Numbered from the stretch's first letter, positions 1 through 8,066 are shown. The stretch is 16,777 nt of DNA from CAZOMR01 sp964580655 (GCA_964580655.1 CAZOMR010000044.1:1-16777); one strand, 5' to 3'. Program-made: numbers and translations. Notes: generated by a model from the sequence alone, not told the origin.

Positions 1-75
1 GAGTTGAAAGCGGGCTGAGAATATTTTTTGGAGAAAAAAAGATGGTGCAGAATTTATTCCAATATGCTTGAGTTA
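1..75. other. Intergenic stretch at left edge
   Basis: This stretch lies downstream of the minus-strand HEAT-repeat gene and is cut by the window edge. It is AT-rich, with a T-run at 24-29 and an A-run at 34-40. Either run could be part of a terminator, but I see no convincing GC-rich stem next to them. The short plus-strand frame opening at about 28 runs antisense through the HEAT gene and looks like a shadow. Nothing else is supportable here. Confidence 0.4.
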
Positions 76-639
76 TTATCCCTGGATCTGTCCCAGGACC
101 ATAGCCGCGGTCTTACGGAGGTCCGGGTCTTGGCTTTCAAGAAGCTTGATGATCTCAGGCAGGGCGTCCCTGGCGTTGAGTTTACCAAGTGCGTTAAGTG
201 CCGCTATCACCAGGTATTTATTCTCGCTTTTGAGCAGGGGCATGATATGAGGGCCGATGTTCGGGTTCTTGAAATTGCCCAGGGCTTCTACTGCCATGGC
301 CTGGATGGTAAGGCTTGTATCTTTTAGTTTGAGCAAGATGGCTGGCAAGGTCCGCGGCTCCGCCATCTCGCCCAATACCCGTAGCGCGGCGGCCCGGATG
401 TCCTCGGCTTCATCATCCAGGGCATGAATCAGGGGCGGCAGGGACTCCTCGACATGCAACTTGCCAAAAGCATAAATCGCCTTCAGCGTCGTTGGCTTGT
501 CCCCGCTCCTGTAATGCTCAAGCAATGCATCCAGGTTGGCCAGACCCTCAAGCCTCTCCAGGGCGTCCGCCGCACTCTCGCGCACATCCTCGTTAGGGTC
601 TTGCAAAAGACGAATCAGAGCTTCCTTCCTCGTGTCCAT
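76..639 (-). CDS. Small HEAT-repeat protein downstream of trkH
   Basis: This 187-residue protein consists almost entirely of about six HEAT-like (PBS-lyase type) helical repeats of about 31 residues. They fall near 4-31, 32-63, 64-94, 95-125, 126-156 and 157-187. Each has the usual pattern of a leucine-rich first helix, an acidic Asp/Pro turn, then an Ala-Leu-rich second helix ending in a 'LG' or 'LE' turn. There is no signal peptide, membrane segment or catalytic motif, so it should be a soluble cytoplasmic scaffold. The ATG lies 9 bases after the trkH stop, and its Shine-Dalgarno (GGAAGGA) overlaps the last trkH codons, so the two are probably translationally coupled. Co-transcription with trkA-trkH suggests, without proving, a role in assembling or regulating the potassium uptake system. 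HEAT repeats also occur in phycobilin lyase-like proteins and general adaptors, so the exact function is unknown. Confidence 0.85.
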   Translation of the reverse strand: MDTRKEALIRLLQDPNEDVRESAADALERLEGLANLDALLEHYRSGDKPTTLKAIYAFGKLHVEESLPPLIHALDDEAEDIRAAALRVLGEMAEPRTLPAILLKLKDTSLTIQAMAVEALGNFKNPNIGPHIMPLLKSENKYLVIAALNALGKLNARDALPEIIKLLESQDPDLRKTAAMVLGQIQG

Positions 640-648
640 TATGGATTT

Positions 649-2106
649 TTATTCCTTCCAGAAATCCGGGGCCAGGAGTGCTAGCACAGCGTAAAGTTCA
701 AGACGGCCGAGCACCATAAAGCCACTCAGGATCAATTTTGCGGCCTGGGGCAGGTGGCCATAGTTTTCGACCGGGCCCACGCCTGCGAGTCCTGGTCCTA
801 CATTTCCCATGCATGCGATGACGCTGGAGCCCGCGGTGATCATGTCCATGCCTAACAGTGCCATGATCAATGTGCCGATTGCAAAGAATCCGAGGAACAG
901 GGCGAAGAAGCCTGCCACAGCGTTCATGGTGTTCTCCGCGATGACCTCGTCCCCGATCTTCAAGGCTCGGACCTGACGGGGAAAAAAATACTTCCCCACC
1001 TCCCGGACAGCCAGCTTGAACAGCATGAGTAGCCGGATAACCTTCATGGAGCCGCCGGTAGAACCTGCGCACCCTCCGACAAACATGAGACAAAAGAGCA
1101 ATATCCGGGCAAAGTGGTTCCAGCGATTAAAATCAGCGGTGCAGTAACCTGTTGTGGTCATAATGGATACCGCTTGAAAAGCCGATTCCCGCAGGTTCTG
1201 ACCTGTTGTAATGCCGGACTCGAAAGATAACCTGGACAGGAACAACAGAAGGCATGCCAAAACAAGGAAGATCATGTAAGCCCGGAATTCCGTATCCCTG
1301 AACAGGCTAACTTGCCTGCCGCGAATCGCATGGGCATAAAGCGAAAAATTCACTCCCACCATAAGCATGAAGGCTATAATAATGATTTCAATATAAAGGC
1401 TTTGAAAATGAGCGATGCTGGCGTTCTTTGTAGAAAAGCCGCCTGTTGCAAGGGTCGTGAATGTGTGATTAAGAGCATCAAACCAGGTCATTCCTCCCAG
1501 CTTGAGCAGGGCCAGCTCCGCTACTGTGAGTCCGAGGTATATTCTCCAGAGCAGGCTTGCGGTATCCTGGATACGGGGCCTCAGACCAGCCTTCTTGACC
1601 CCCGGGACCTCGCCTTTATAAAGATGCTTGGCCTCCACTCCCAACGCAGGCAAAACCGCTATAAAAAGCACGATGATGCCCATGCCCCCGAGCCACTGGG
1701 TAAAGGACCTCCACAATAGAATACTTTGAGGCATTGCCTCAATCTGAGCAAGTACCGTAGCACCGGTTGTGGTAAATCCGGACATGGACTCGAAATAACA
1801 GTCAACAATAGTGCCCGGAAACGAGGGACTGAAGGCGTATGGCAAAGCCCCTATAGCCGCGGCCAGTATCCAGCCAAGGGAGACCACTGCCAGGCCTTCA
1901 CGGCGGAAGAAATCCTGCCCTCTTGCCTTGCGGCCTGCGAAGAAAAGTGCGAGCCCTGCGGCCACGCCGATCAGGAGAGAAAAGATAAATCCCCTGGCCT
2001 CTATCTTCTCCCCTGCCCCCAGGCTCCATATAAAAGGCAAGACCATGGTGGATGAAACAAAAATCAGGAACATGCCCAGAATGCGGCAAAGATAACGAAA
2101 GTTCAT
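649..2106 (-). CDS. trkH: Trk-type potassium uptake membrane subunit TrkH
   Basis: Integral inner-membrane channel subunit of the Trk K+ uptake system, gated by the cytoplasmic nucleotide-binding TrkA ring. From the start chosen here it is 485 residues, close to E. coli TrkH (483). The four pore-loop filter segments are visible: TTTGAT (112-117), LATGGF (219-224), TTTGY (317-321) and GNVGPG (434-439). The family hallmark VGGCAGSTGGS lies at 343-353, and hydrophobic helices alternate throughout. The frame is open upstream to an ATG at 2172, inside trkA. That start has no Shine-Dalgarno and would add 22 polar residues before the first helix. The ATG at 2106 is preceded by AAAGAGGA and puts the membrane helix at the N-terminus, so I prefer it. 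It lies 31 bases downstream of trkA and 9 bases upstream of the HEAT gene, in one operon. Confidence 0.95.
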   Translation of the reverse strand: MNFRYLCRILGMFLIFVSSTMVLPFIWSLGAGEKIEARGFIFSLLIGVAAGLALFFAGRKARGQDFFRREGLAVVSLGWILAAAIGALPYAFSPSFPGTIVDCYFESMSGFTTTGATVLAQIEAMPQSILLWRSFTQWLGGMGIIVLFIAVLPALGVEAKHLYKGEVPGVKKAGLRPRIQDTASLLWRIYLGLTVAELALLKLGGMTWFDALNHTFTTLATGGFSTKNASIAHFQSLYIEIIIIAFMLMVGVNFSLYAHAIRGRQVSLFRDTEFRAYMIFLVLACLLLFLSRLSFESGITTGQNLRESAFQAVSIMTTTGYCTADFNRWNHFARILLFCLMFVGGCAGSTGGSMKVIRLLMLFKLAVREVGKYFFPRQVRALKIGDEVIAENTMNAVAGFFALFLGFFAIGTLIMALLGMDMITAGSSVIACMGNVGPGLAGVGPVENYGHLPQAAKLILSGFMVLGRLELYAVLALLAPDFWKE

Positions 2107-2116
2107 GAACTGCGTA

Positions 2117-2124
2117 TCCTCTTT
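2117..2124 (-). promoter_or_regulatory. Ribosome binding site deciding the trkH start
   Basis: On the minus strand the sequence AAAGAGGA sits 10 bases upstream of the ATG at 2106, in the short gap after the trkA stop. The longer alternative start at 2172 has no purine-rich tract in front of it. This supports the 485-residue form of TrkH. Confidence 0.55.
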
Positions 2125-2137
2125 GAACCAGCCGGAA

Positions 2138-3484
2138 TCAGTGCTTCCTTGGGACAAACATCTTTTCCACATTTGAGTGGCTTGCGAGAAATGTAAAGAT
2201 TATACATATGTCCCCCGGCTGAACCATATCACCGCCTGTTGGAATGATAACCTCTTTGCCTCGGAGGATCGAGCCGATGATTGCTCCTCGAGGGAATCCC
2301 ACTTTTGAGAGCGGCGTGCCCACGATCTTGCTGTCAGGCAAAGCCTTCATCTCAACCACCTCTGCCTTGCCCTCTGCGATCACAGCAATCGAGGTGATGA
2401 GCCCGGAACGAACATAGCGCAAGATTTTCTCCGCGGCCATCAAACGGGGGCTCATTGCGGCATCTATCCCGATTTTCTCGTATATCTCCACATAGGACGG
2501 CTTCTTCACCAAGGCGATAGTCCTCTTTGCACCCATTGTCTTGGCCAACTGACAGCTCATCAGATTCCTCTCATCCTCGCCGCAAGCGGAGATAAACACA
2601 TCCGCACCGGCCACGCCCAATTCTGTCAAGAGTCGCGGGTCTGTGCCGTCCCCGTGTATCACCATCACTCCGTCCAGATCCTCGCTCAGCTTCTCGGCCC
2701 GATTAAGCTCCTCCTCAATCAGCTTGAGCCGGATGTCCGTGTACTCAAAAGATCGCGCAAGCGTCAACCCCAATTCCCCTCCGCCTACAAGGATCACATT
2801 CCGCGCCGAACCTGCATTTTTAGCATATAGTCTCTCCAGTTCCTCCATACTCTCCCTGCGGCCTATCACGAGAAGATCATCGTTTGGGTTTATCACGGTG
2901 TCTCCGCGGGGAATGCTGATGTCCTTCCCTCCGATGACAGCAACCACCAGGGTCTGCCGGGGCCTCTTGGTCATGAAAAGTGGCTTATTCGCCCAGGGAG
3001 AATCTTGTTTTACCCTGATCCGGCGCATCTGTATCTGTCCCTCGGCAAAGCTCTCCACCGCCACCGCCTGGGTCTGACGGACAAGCTCGATAATCTTTTC
3101 AGCGCAAAGCTCGGTAGGAACAAGAATAAAGTCAAGCCCCAGGTTCTCCTGGTAAAACTTACGGTGGTAACGGAGGTTTTCCGTGCTTTTTATCCGGACC
3201 ACCGTGCGCTTTGCCCCTTGCCGTTTAGCCAGGAATGCCGCAAGGAGGTTCACCTCGTCATTGCTTGTAACGGCGAGAAGCAGGTCCGCGCTGAAGGCCT
3301 GCGCAAGCTCCAGCACCGGGGCGCTTGCCCCGTGGCCCCGCACTGTCTGCACATCCAGGAGCTCATCAATCCTCTCAAGCGGACCCCGGCTTTGATCAAC
3401 CATGACTATCTCATGGTTCTCATTGCTCAAGACCTTGGCCAGGTAGAACCCGACCTCTCCTGCACCGATGATAACGATATTCAT
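2138..3484 (-). CDS. trkA: Trk potassium transporter peripheral subunit TrkA
   Basis: Cytoplasmic NAD(H)/nucleotide-binding regulatory subunit that assembles under TrkH and gates K+ flux. At 448 residues it has the usual full-length duplicated layout: RCK/TrkA-N Rossmann fold (about 1-125), TrkA-C (about 140-220), second Rossmann fold (about 228-345), second TrkA-C (about 360-445). The first dinucleotide motif is GAGEVG (7-12) with the acidic residue ending strand 2 at D30. The second is GGGELG (234-239) with E257. Both halves look intact. The ATG is fixed by an in-frame stop just upstream. It is the first gene of the minus-strand unit trkA-trkH-HEAT. A strong promoter lies so close that only a few bases of leader are expected, and no good Shine-Dalgarno is present. 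Confidence 0.95.
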   Translation of the reverse strand: MNIVIIGAGEVGFYLAKVLSNENHEIVMVDQSRGPLERIDELLDVQTVRGHGASAPVLELAQAFSADLLLAVTSNDEVNLLAAFLAKRQGAKRTVVRIKSTENLRYHRKFYQENLGLDFILVPTELCAEKIIELVRQTQAVAVESFAEGQIQMRRIRVKQDSPWANKPLFMTKRPRQTLVVAVIGGKDISIPRGDTVINPNDDLLVIGRRESMEELERLYAKNAGSARNVILVGGGELGLTLARSFEYTDIRLKLIEEELNRAEKLSEDLDGVMVIHGDGTDPRLLTELGVAGADVFISACGEDERNLMSCQLAKTMGAKRTIALVKKPSYVEIYEKIGIDAAMSPRLMAAEKILRYVRSGLITSIAVIAEGKAEVVEMKALPDSKIVGTPLSKVGFPRGAIIGSILRGKEVIIPTGGDMVQPGDICIIFTFLASHSNVEKMFVPRKH

Positions 3485-3495
3485 ATTGGCCCACT

Positions 3496-3524
3496 ATTAT
3501 AATGTCCATTGTTATTTTTCTCAA
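3496..3524 (-). promoter_or_regulatory. Sigma70-type promoter of trkA operon
   Basis: On the minus strand TTGAGA (-35, 3524-3519) is followed by a 17-base spacer and a perfect TATAAT (-10, 3501-3496). The expected transcription start is near 3487-3490, only about 3-6 bases before the trkA ATG at 3484, which implies a nearly leaderless mRNA. The match is direct; activity is inferred. Confidence 0.7.
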
Positions 3525-3558
3525 GCAAGCTTTCAAAATAGGACAAGCGCGATTTGAT

Positions 3559-3586
3559 TTGATAATAGAAATGAGATATTTATAAA
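3559..3586 (+). promoter_or_regulatory. Sigma70-type promoter of pheA supraoperon
   Basis: TTGATA (-35, 3559-3564), a 16-base spacer and TATAAA (-10, 3581-3586) precede pheA. The predicted start is near 3593, giving a leader of about 40 bases. That is too short for a leader-peptide attenuator or T-box upstream of pheA, so control is more likely at the promoter or by enzyme feedback. It diverges from the trkA promoter, with about 100 bp between the two predicted start points. Confidence 0.6.
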
Positions 3587-3619
3587 TGATGATGGAATCG
3601 GGGGGTCAGAGATCAATGC

Positions 3620-3625
3620 AAGGAG
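3620..3625 (+). promoter_or_regulatory. Ribosome binding site for the GTG start of pheA
   Basis: AAGGAG lies 7 bases upstream of the GTG at 3633. The nearby ATG at 3616 is out of frame. This fixes a GTG start for pheA, including its lysine-rich N-terminus. Confidence 0.75.
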
Positions 3626-3632
3626 AATCAAG

Positions 3633-4802
3633 GTGAAGGCCGTAAAAACCAAAAGGGCCGGGAAATCGCAGAAATCCTCTTCAGGGCTTAAGAAGGCGCG
3701 CTCAAAGGATTTGAGGGGCTTGAGAAACGCTATCAATCAAACCGACGACGAGATACTTTCCCTGCTCAATGTTCGTGCCCGACTGGTACAGGAGGTTGGC
3801 AGGATAAAGAAGAAGACCTCGACCTCGGTATACCTTCCGGCCCGCGAGGAAAAAATACTTGACCGACTACTTTCCATAAACCCGGGGCCCTTTCCGAAAA
3901 GCTCGATCAACCCTGTATTCCGGGAGATCATCTCTGCGTGCCGATCCCTGGAAAAATCTCTTACCGTGTCCTACCTGGGCCCGGAAGCCACTTTCACGCA
4001 CCTGGCCACTCGCCAGCAGTTCGGCCATTCAGCAGTCTTCAAGCCAGAGTTAAGCATAAGCGACATCTTCGATGAAGTGGAGAAGGGCAAATCCGACTAT
4101 GGGGTGGTCCCTATCGAGAATTCCACTGAGGGCGTGGTCAGTCATACCCTGGATATGTTCATGAACTCCGATCTCAAGATATGCGCCGAGGTGATCCTGG
4201 AGATCAAGCATTACCTTCTTTCTCTCACCGGAAGGCTCAAGGAGGTCAAGCGCATCTATTCACATCCCCAGCCTATAGCTCAGTGCCGCCAGTGGTTGAG
4301 AAAGCACGCCTCCGGAGTCCCCCTTATCGAGGTGGCAAGCACTGCGAATGCCGCGCACAAGGCAAGCCGGGAAAAATTCTCCGCGGCCATTGCAAGCGCG
4401 TATGCCGGGGAGATTTACGGGCTCAAGGTGATCGAGGAAGGAATCCAGGATTCAACGAACAACTTTACGCGATTCCTTGTCATCGGAGGTGAGCTATGTC
4501 CGAAAAGCGGCCGGGACATCACATCCCTGATGTTCTCGGTCAAGGATCGCCCTGGAATACTTTACCAGTCGCTCGGGACATTTTCAAAACGCGGGATCAA
4601 TCTGACCAAGATCGAATCCAGACCTATGAAGGGCAAGACATGGGAATATGTTTTCTTCCTGGAGATGGACGGCCACATTGAGGATGACCTGATCAAGAAA
4701 GCCATCCGGGACCTCAAGAGGCACAGCGTGTTTGTCAAGGTGCTCGGCTCGTTTCCCAGGATGCGTAAAGATAACCAGGTGCCGGGGGGTGTAAGTTGGT
4801 GA
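3633..4802 (+). CDS. pheA: Bifunctional chorismate mutase / prephenate dehydratase (P-protein)
   Basis: Converts chorismate to prephenate and then to phenylpyruvate, the committed branch to phenylalanine. The 389 residues show the standard three-part order. An AroQ-type chorismate mutase spans about 25-108, with R31, R48, K59 and the R71-E72 region matching active-site positions. Prephenate dehydratase spans about 111-288, with GPEATFTH, VPIENSTEG (159-167) and the TRF signature at 279-281. A C-terminal ACT domain (about 297-376) carries the ESRP motif (328-331) that binds phenylalanine in relatives, so feedback inhibition is likely. The first 24 residues are an unusual Lys/Ser-rich tail. Translation starts at GTG behind a strong AAGGAG. 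It heads the plus-strand operon, and its stop overlaps the hisC start. Confidence 0.96.
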   Translation: MKAVKTKRAGKSQKSSSGLKKARSKDLRGLRNAINQTDDEILSLLNVRARLVQEVGRIKKKTSTSVYLPAREEKILDRLLSINPGPFPKSSINPVFREIISACRSLEKSLTVSYLGPEATFTHLATRQQFGHSAVFKPELSISDIFDEVEKGKSDYGVVPIENSTEGVVSHTLDMFMNSDLKICAEVILEIKHYLLSLTGRLKEVKRIYSHPQPIAQCRQWLRKHASGVPLIEVASTANAAHKASREKFSAAIASAYAGEIYGLKVIEEGIQDSTNNFTRFLVIGGELCPKSGRDITSLMFSVKDRPGILYQSLGTFSKRGINLTKIESRPMKGKTWEYVFFLEMDGHIEDDLIKKAIRDLKRHSVFVKVLGSFPRMRKDNQVPGGVSW

Positions 4803-5914
4803 AACCGCAAAAGAGAAAAACGCCTGCTTTTGCAAAAGTGGCGGAGCATGTGCGCGGCCTGGTTCCTTATGTGCCGGGCAAGCCGATCGAGGAACTTGAA
4901 AGGGAGTTGGGAATCAGTGACTCGATCAAGGTGGCCTCCAACGAGAACCCACTGGGACCCTCACCCATGGCGGTAAAGGCTATTCGAACCGCGCTCTCCG
5001 GGCTCAATCGCTACCCTGATGGAAACGCCACATTGCTCAAAGAGAAGCTGGCCAGAAAGCTCAAGGTAACGGCTGAGATGCTCATAACCGGGAATGGCTC
5101 AAACGAGGTTCTGGATCTGATTGTCGCCACCCTCATGGTGCCCGGAGACTCTGCGCTGATGAGCGAGCATGCATTCGTAGTTTACAGCCTGGCCGTGTCA
5201 AGCCGGGGCCTGAAAAAGGTGGTGGTGCCGGCAGGCAAGAATTTCGGCCATGACCTCGAGGCCATAGCCAGGGCCGTGGACCGCCACACCCGCATTATCT
5301 TTCTCGCAAATCCCAACAACCCTACCGGGACATACTTCACAAAAAAGGATTTAAAGAGGCTTCTTGGTTCCATTCCGCGGCGCGTGCTTGTTATCGTGGA
5401 TGAAGCCTATTTCGAGTTCGTGGATAAAAAGGACTACCCGGACTCCGTGGCCCTTGTAAAGGCCGGTGCTCCGATCGTGGCCGTGAGAACCTTCTCAAAG
5501 ATCTACGGCCTTGCAGGATTGCGCATCGGATACGGCGTGGCGTCTCCGGAAATAGTGGAGTATGTAAACCGGGTGCGACAGCCATTCAACATCAACTCGC
5601 TCGCGCAAGTCGCGGCGCTGGCCGCACTGGATGACGAGAGGCATGTGAATAGAACCCTGGAGGTCAACCGGAAAGGAATGGCATACCTGACCGGGCAATT
5701 CTCTCGCATAGGCATCAGGTTCATACCTAGTGCGGGGAATTTTATACTTTTCAAAAGCCCCGGGCCTGCACGGGAGGTATACGATAAGCTCTTGCGAAAA
5801 GGCGTGATCGTCCGGCCAATGGGTGGATACGGCCTTCCAGAATGGCTCAGGGTATCTATCGGCACTGCCGTGGAGAACCGGAGATTCATCTCTGCGCTAA
5901 AGGAGCTTGAGTGA
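4799..5914 (+). CDS. hisC: Histidinol-phosphate / aromatic aminotransferase (HisC family)
   Basis: PLP-dependent class I/II aminotransferase of about 371 residues. It shows ASNENPLGP near the N-terminus, the NPNNPTG substrate/cofactor loop (about 171-177), D201 for the pyridine nitrogen, and the Schiff-base lysine K234 in SKIYGLAGLRIGYG. R357-equivalent arginines near the C-terminal RVSIG fit the carboxylate site. HisC uses histidinol phosphate in histidine synthesis, but some HisC proteins, as in Bacillus, also transaminate phenylpyruvate and hydroxyphenylpyruvate. Its place between pheA and tyrA, with no other his gene in view, suggests the aromatic role. The start could be TTG at 4796 or GTG at 4799. 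I chose GTG because it makes the common GTGA four-base overlap with the pheA stop behind a GGGGGG tract. Confidence 0.92.
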   Translation: MKPQKRKTPAFAKVAEHVRGLVPYVPGKPIEELERELGISDSIKVASNENPLGPSPMAVKAIRTALSGLNRYPDGNATLLKEKLARKLKVTAEMLITGNGSNEVLDLIVATLMVPGDSALMSEHAFVVYSLAVSSRGLKKVVVPAGKNFGHDLEAIARAVDRHTRIIFLANPNNPTGTYFTKKDLKRLLGSIPRRVLVIVDEAYFEFVDKKDYPDSVALVKAGAPIVAVRTFSKIYGLAGLRIGYGVASPEIVEYVNRVRQPFNINSLAQVAALAALDDERHVNRTLEVNRKGMAYLTGQFSRIGIRFIPSAGNFILFKSPGPAREVYDKLLRKGVIVRPMGGYGLPEWLRVSIGTAVENRRFISALKELE

Positions 5915-6774
5915 GCCCCGGTTTTTCCTCTGTTTGCGTGATCGGCGTGGGCATTATCGGCGGTTCCATGGCGCGCGCGCTTCGGGAGAAAGGAATTGTT
6001 GAAGAGATTGTCGGCGTGGGGCGGGGAAGAGAGAACCTGGAAGATGCCATGCGACTCGGTATCATTGACCGATTCACCCATGATCCTTGCGAGGCCTGCC
6101 GAGGAGCGGACCTTGTTATACTCGCCACACCGGTGAGCGCCATTCCTTCCATTGTCTCAAAAATCAAGGATATGCTCAGTCCCGGAGCATTACTCACCGA
6201 TGTCGCAAGCACCAAGGCAAAGCTCATCCGGGAACTCGATCCACTCATTCCCGAATCAGTGGACTTCGTTCCCGGACACCCCATTGCGGGAAAAGAGAAA
6301 AGCGGATGCCGGTTCAGCCAGGCGAACCTGTTCGAGAACCGCTGGACAATTCTCACGCCGAATCAGCGCACACGGACTCACGCGCTCGAAAGAGTAAAAA
6401 GCATGTGGACGGAAATCGGAGCCAGGGTCGAGATCATGGACCCCATTCAACATGACCGGGTCCTTGCCGCGGTAAGCCACCTTCCCCACCTGGTGGCTTA
6501 CGCTCTTGTGGACACGCTGGCCGGGATTGATCAAAAAGACCCGGTGCTGAGGTTCAGCGCCGGAGGATTCCAGGACTTTATCCGGATAGCCGGGAGTTCT
6601 CCGGAGGTGTGGCGCGACATTTTTCTTGAAAATCAAGGTCCGATCAGGGAGATGATCGAGCTTTACATTAATCGCCTTAATGGCCTTGACACCCTTATTG
6701 AAAATGGAGATGATGAAGGCCTGCTAAGGCTTTTTGCCAAAGCCCGCGAGATCAAGGAGGCAATAGAAGAGTAG
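5911..6774 (+). CDS. tyrA: Prephenate dehydrogenase
   Basis: Oxidative decarboxylation of prephenate (or arogenate) to the tyrosine precursor using NAD(P)+. This is a 287-residue stand-alone TyrA without fused chorismate mutase or ACT domain. An N-terminal Rossmann fold carries GVGIIGG (12-18). The conserved catalytic-core motifs follow: TDVAS (96-100), GHPIAGKEKSG (122-132, H123) and SHLPH (189-193, H190). A helical dimerisation domain ends the protein. The GTG start at 5911 overlaps the hisC stop by four bases (GTGA) and has AAGGAG five bases upstream. Without an ACT domain, feedback by tyrosine would have to occur at the active site or not at all. NAD versus NADP and prephenate versus arogenate preference cannot be told from sequence by eye. 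It is followed by aroA after 2 bases. Confidence 0.93.
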   Translation: MSPGFSSVCVIGVGIIGGSMARALREKGIVEEIVGVGRGRENLEDAMRLGIIDRFTHDPCEACRGADLVILATPVSAIPSIVSKIKDMLSPGALLTDVASTKAKLIRELDPLIPESVDFVPGHPIAGKEKSGCRFSQANLFENRWTILTPNQRTRTHALERVKSMWTEIGARVEIMDPIQHDRVLAAVSHLPHLVAYALVDTLAGIDQKDPVLRFSAGGFQDFIRIAGSSPEVWRDIFLENQGPIREMIELYINRLNGLDTLIENGDDEGLLRLFAKAREIKEAIEE

Positions 6775-6776
6775 CC

Positions 6777-8063
6777 TTGAAGGACACCCTTGGCATCAGG
6801 AAAGCCGGGCCGCTGAGCGGGGACATCCGCGTCCCCGGGGACAAGTCCATCTCTCACCGCGCCTTGATACTCTCTGCAATTTCCGAGGGCAAAACACGTA
6901 TCAAGAATATACTTTCTTCCGAGGATGTGAGGCGCACCCTCCAGGCATTCCAGGATATGGGCGTCAGGATCCAAGGCCCGGAAAGCGAGATAACGGTTAG
7001 CGGGGTGGGCCTGGATGGGCTCAAGGCTTCAGCATCCTCGCTTTTCATGGGCAACTCAGGCACGGCCATGCGGCTTCTTGCCGGACTGCTTGCGGGCCAG
7101 AAATTTTCCTCTAAACTCACAGGCGACGAGAGCCTGAGTAAGAGGCCCATGCGCCGGATCATGGAGCCGCTTGAAAGAATGGGCGCTGAAATCTCCGGCA
7201 CGGAGCATGGAACCGCTCCGCTTTTGATTCATGGAAGGCCGCTCAAAGGCATCCGGTATGAGATGCCTGTGCCAAGCGCGCAGGTAAAATCCAGCATTCT
7301 CCTTGCCGCACTTTACGCTAAAGGTTTAACCGAATTGATCGAACCTCTCAAGAGCCGAGACCACACAGAAAGGATGCTGAAGAGTTTCGGGGTAGACCTG
7401 TCTCAAAGGGGCAATGTAATCTGTCTTGAGGGAAGACAGCGCCCTGTGGCGAGAGACATTGAGGTCCCGGGGGATATATCCTCGGCATCCTTCTTTATCG
7501 TGGCAGGGCTTTTAGTGCCGGGCTCAAATATCGTGGTCAGGCGAGTGGGGGTCAACCCTACCCGCACAGGTGTGCTGGAAATTCTTGAGAAGATGGGCGC
7601 ACACATTACTTTAGAAAATCAGGCGAGCCTCGGAGACGAACCGATTGCGGACATTCTGCCTCAACCATCGCGGCTCAGGGGAGTGGAGATCGGGAAGGAC
7701 CTGATCCCCAGGGCGATTGATGAAATCCCTGTGCTTTGCATGGCCGCGGCCCTGGCAGAAGGCCGCACCGAGATCAGCGGCGCCGAGGAGCTCAGGGTGA
7801 AGGAATCAGACCGGATCGGATCAGTGGTGCAGGAGCTGAAGAAATTCGGCGCCCGGATAGAGGAAAAGCCAGATGGCATGATTATCGAGGGTGTGGAGAA
7901 TTTGACCGGGGCCAGGGTGCAAAGCCATGGAGATCACCGGCTGGCCATGGCCCTTTCGGTGGCAGGGCTTATGGCCGAGGGAGAGACCGAGGTTGAGGGA
8001 ACATCATGGATCAGAACATCCTTTCCAGGATTTGCGGATATTTTCAAACAATTGCTTGCATAA
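6777..8063 (+). CDS. aroA: 5-enolpyruvylshikimate-3-phosphate synthase (class II-like)
   Basis: Transfers enolpyruvate from PEP to shikimate-3-phosphate, the penultimate step to chorismate. At 428 residues it has normal length. Visible motifs are GDKSISHR (21-28), GNSGTAMR (92-99), R124 of KRPM, SAQVK (167-171), RDHTE (194-198), NPTR (260-263), the D315/E316 pair and KESDR (342-346). RDHTE, SAQVK and NPTR are typical of class II EPSPS, the group with members poorly inhibited by glyphosate, although the GNSGT loop keeps glycine. The start is TTG at 6777. There is no in-frame ATG or GTG upstream before the tyrA region ends, and the protein begins about 10 residues before the first conserved block, as expected. 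A perfect AAGGAGG (6754-6760) is 16 bases upstream, rather far; a weaker GAAGAG lies nearer. Confidence 0.95.
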   Translation: MKDTLGIRKAGPLSGDIRVPGDKSISHRALILSAISEGKTRIKNILSSEDVRRTLQAFQDMGVRIQGPESEITVSGVGLDGLKASASSLFMGNSGTAMRLLAGLLAGQKFSSKLTGDESLSKRPMRRIMEPLERMGAEISGTEHGTAPLLIHGRPLKGIRYEMPVPSAQVKSSILLAALYAKGLTELIEPLKSRDHTERMLKSFGVDLSQRGNVICLEGRQRPVARDIEVPGDISSASFFIVAGLLVPGSNIVVRRVGVNPTRTGVLEILEKMGAHITLENQASLGDEPIADILPQPSRLRGVEIGKDLIPRAIDEIPVLCMAAALAEGRTEISGAEELRVKESDRIGSVVQELKKFGARIEEKPDGMIIEGVENLTGARVQSHGDHRLAMALSVAGLMAEGETEVEGTSWIRTSFPGFADIFKQLLA

Positions 8064-8066
8064 CCC

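Noticed and set aside
3587..3632. Attenuator, T-box or riboswitch before pheA
   Set aside because: The predicted leader is only about 40 bases with no leader peptide, stem pairs or T-run.
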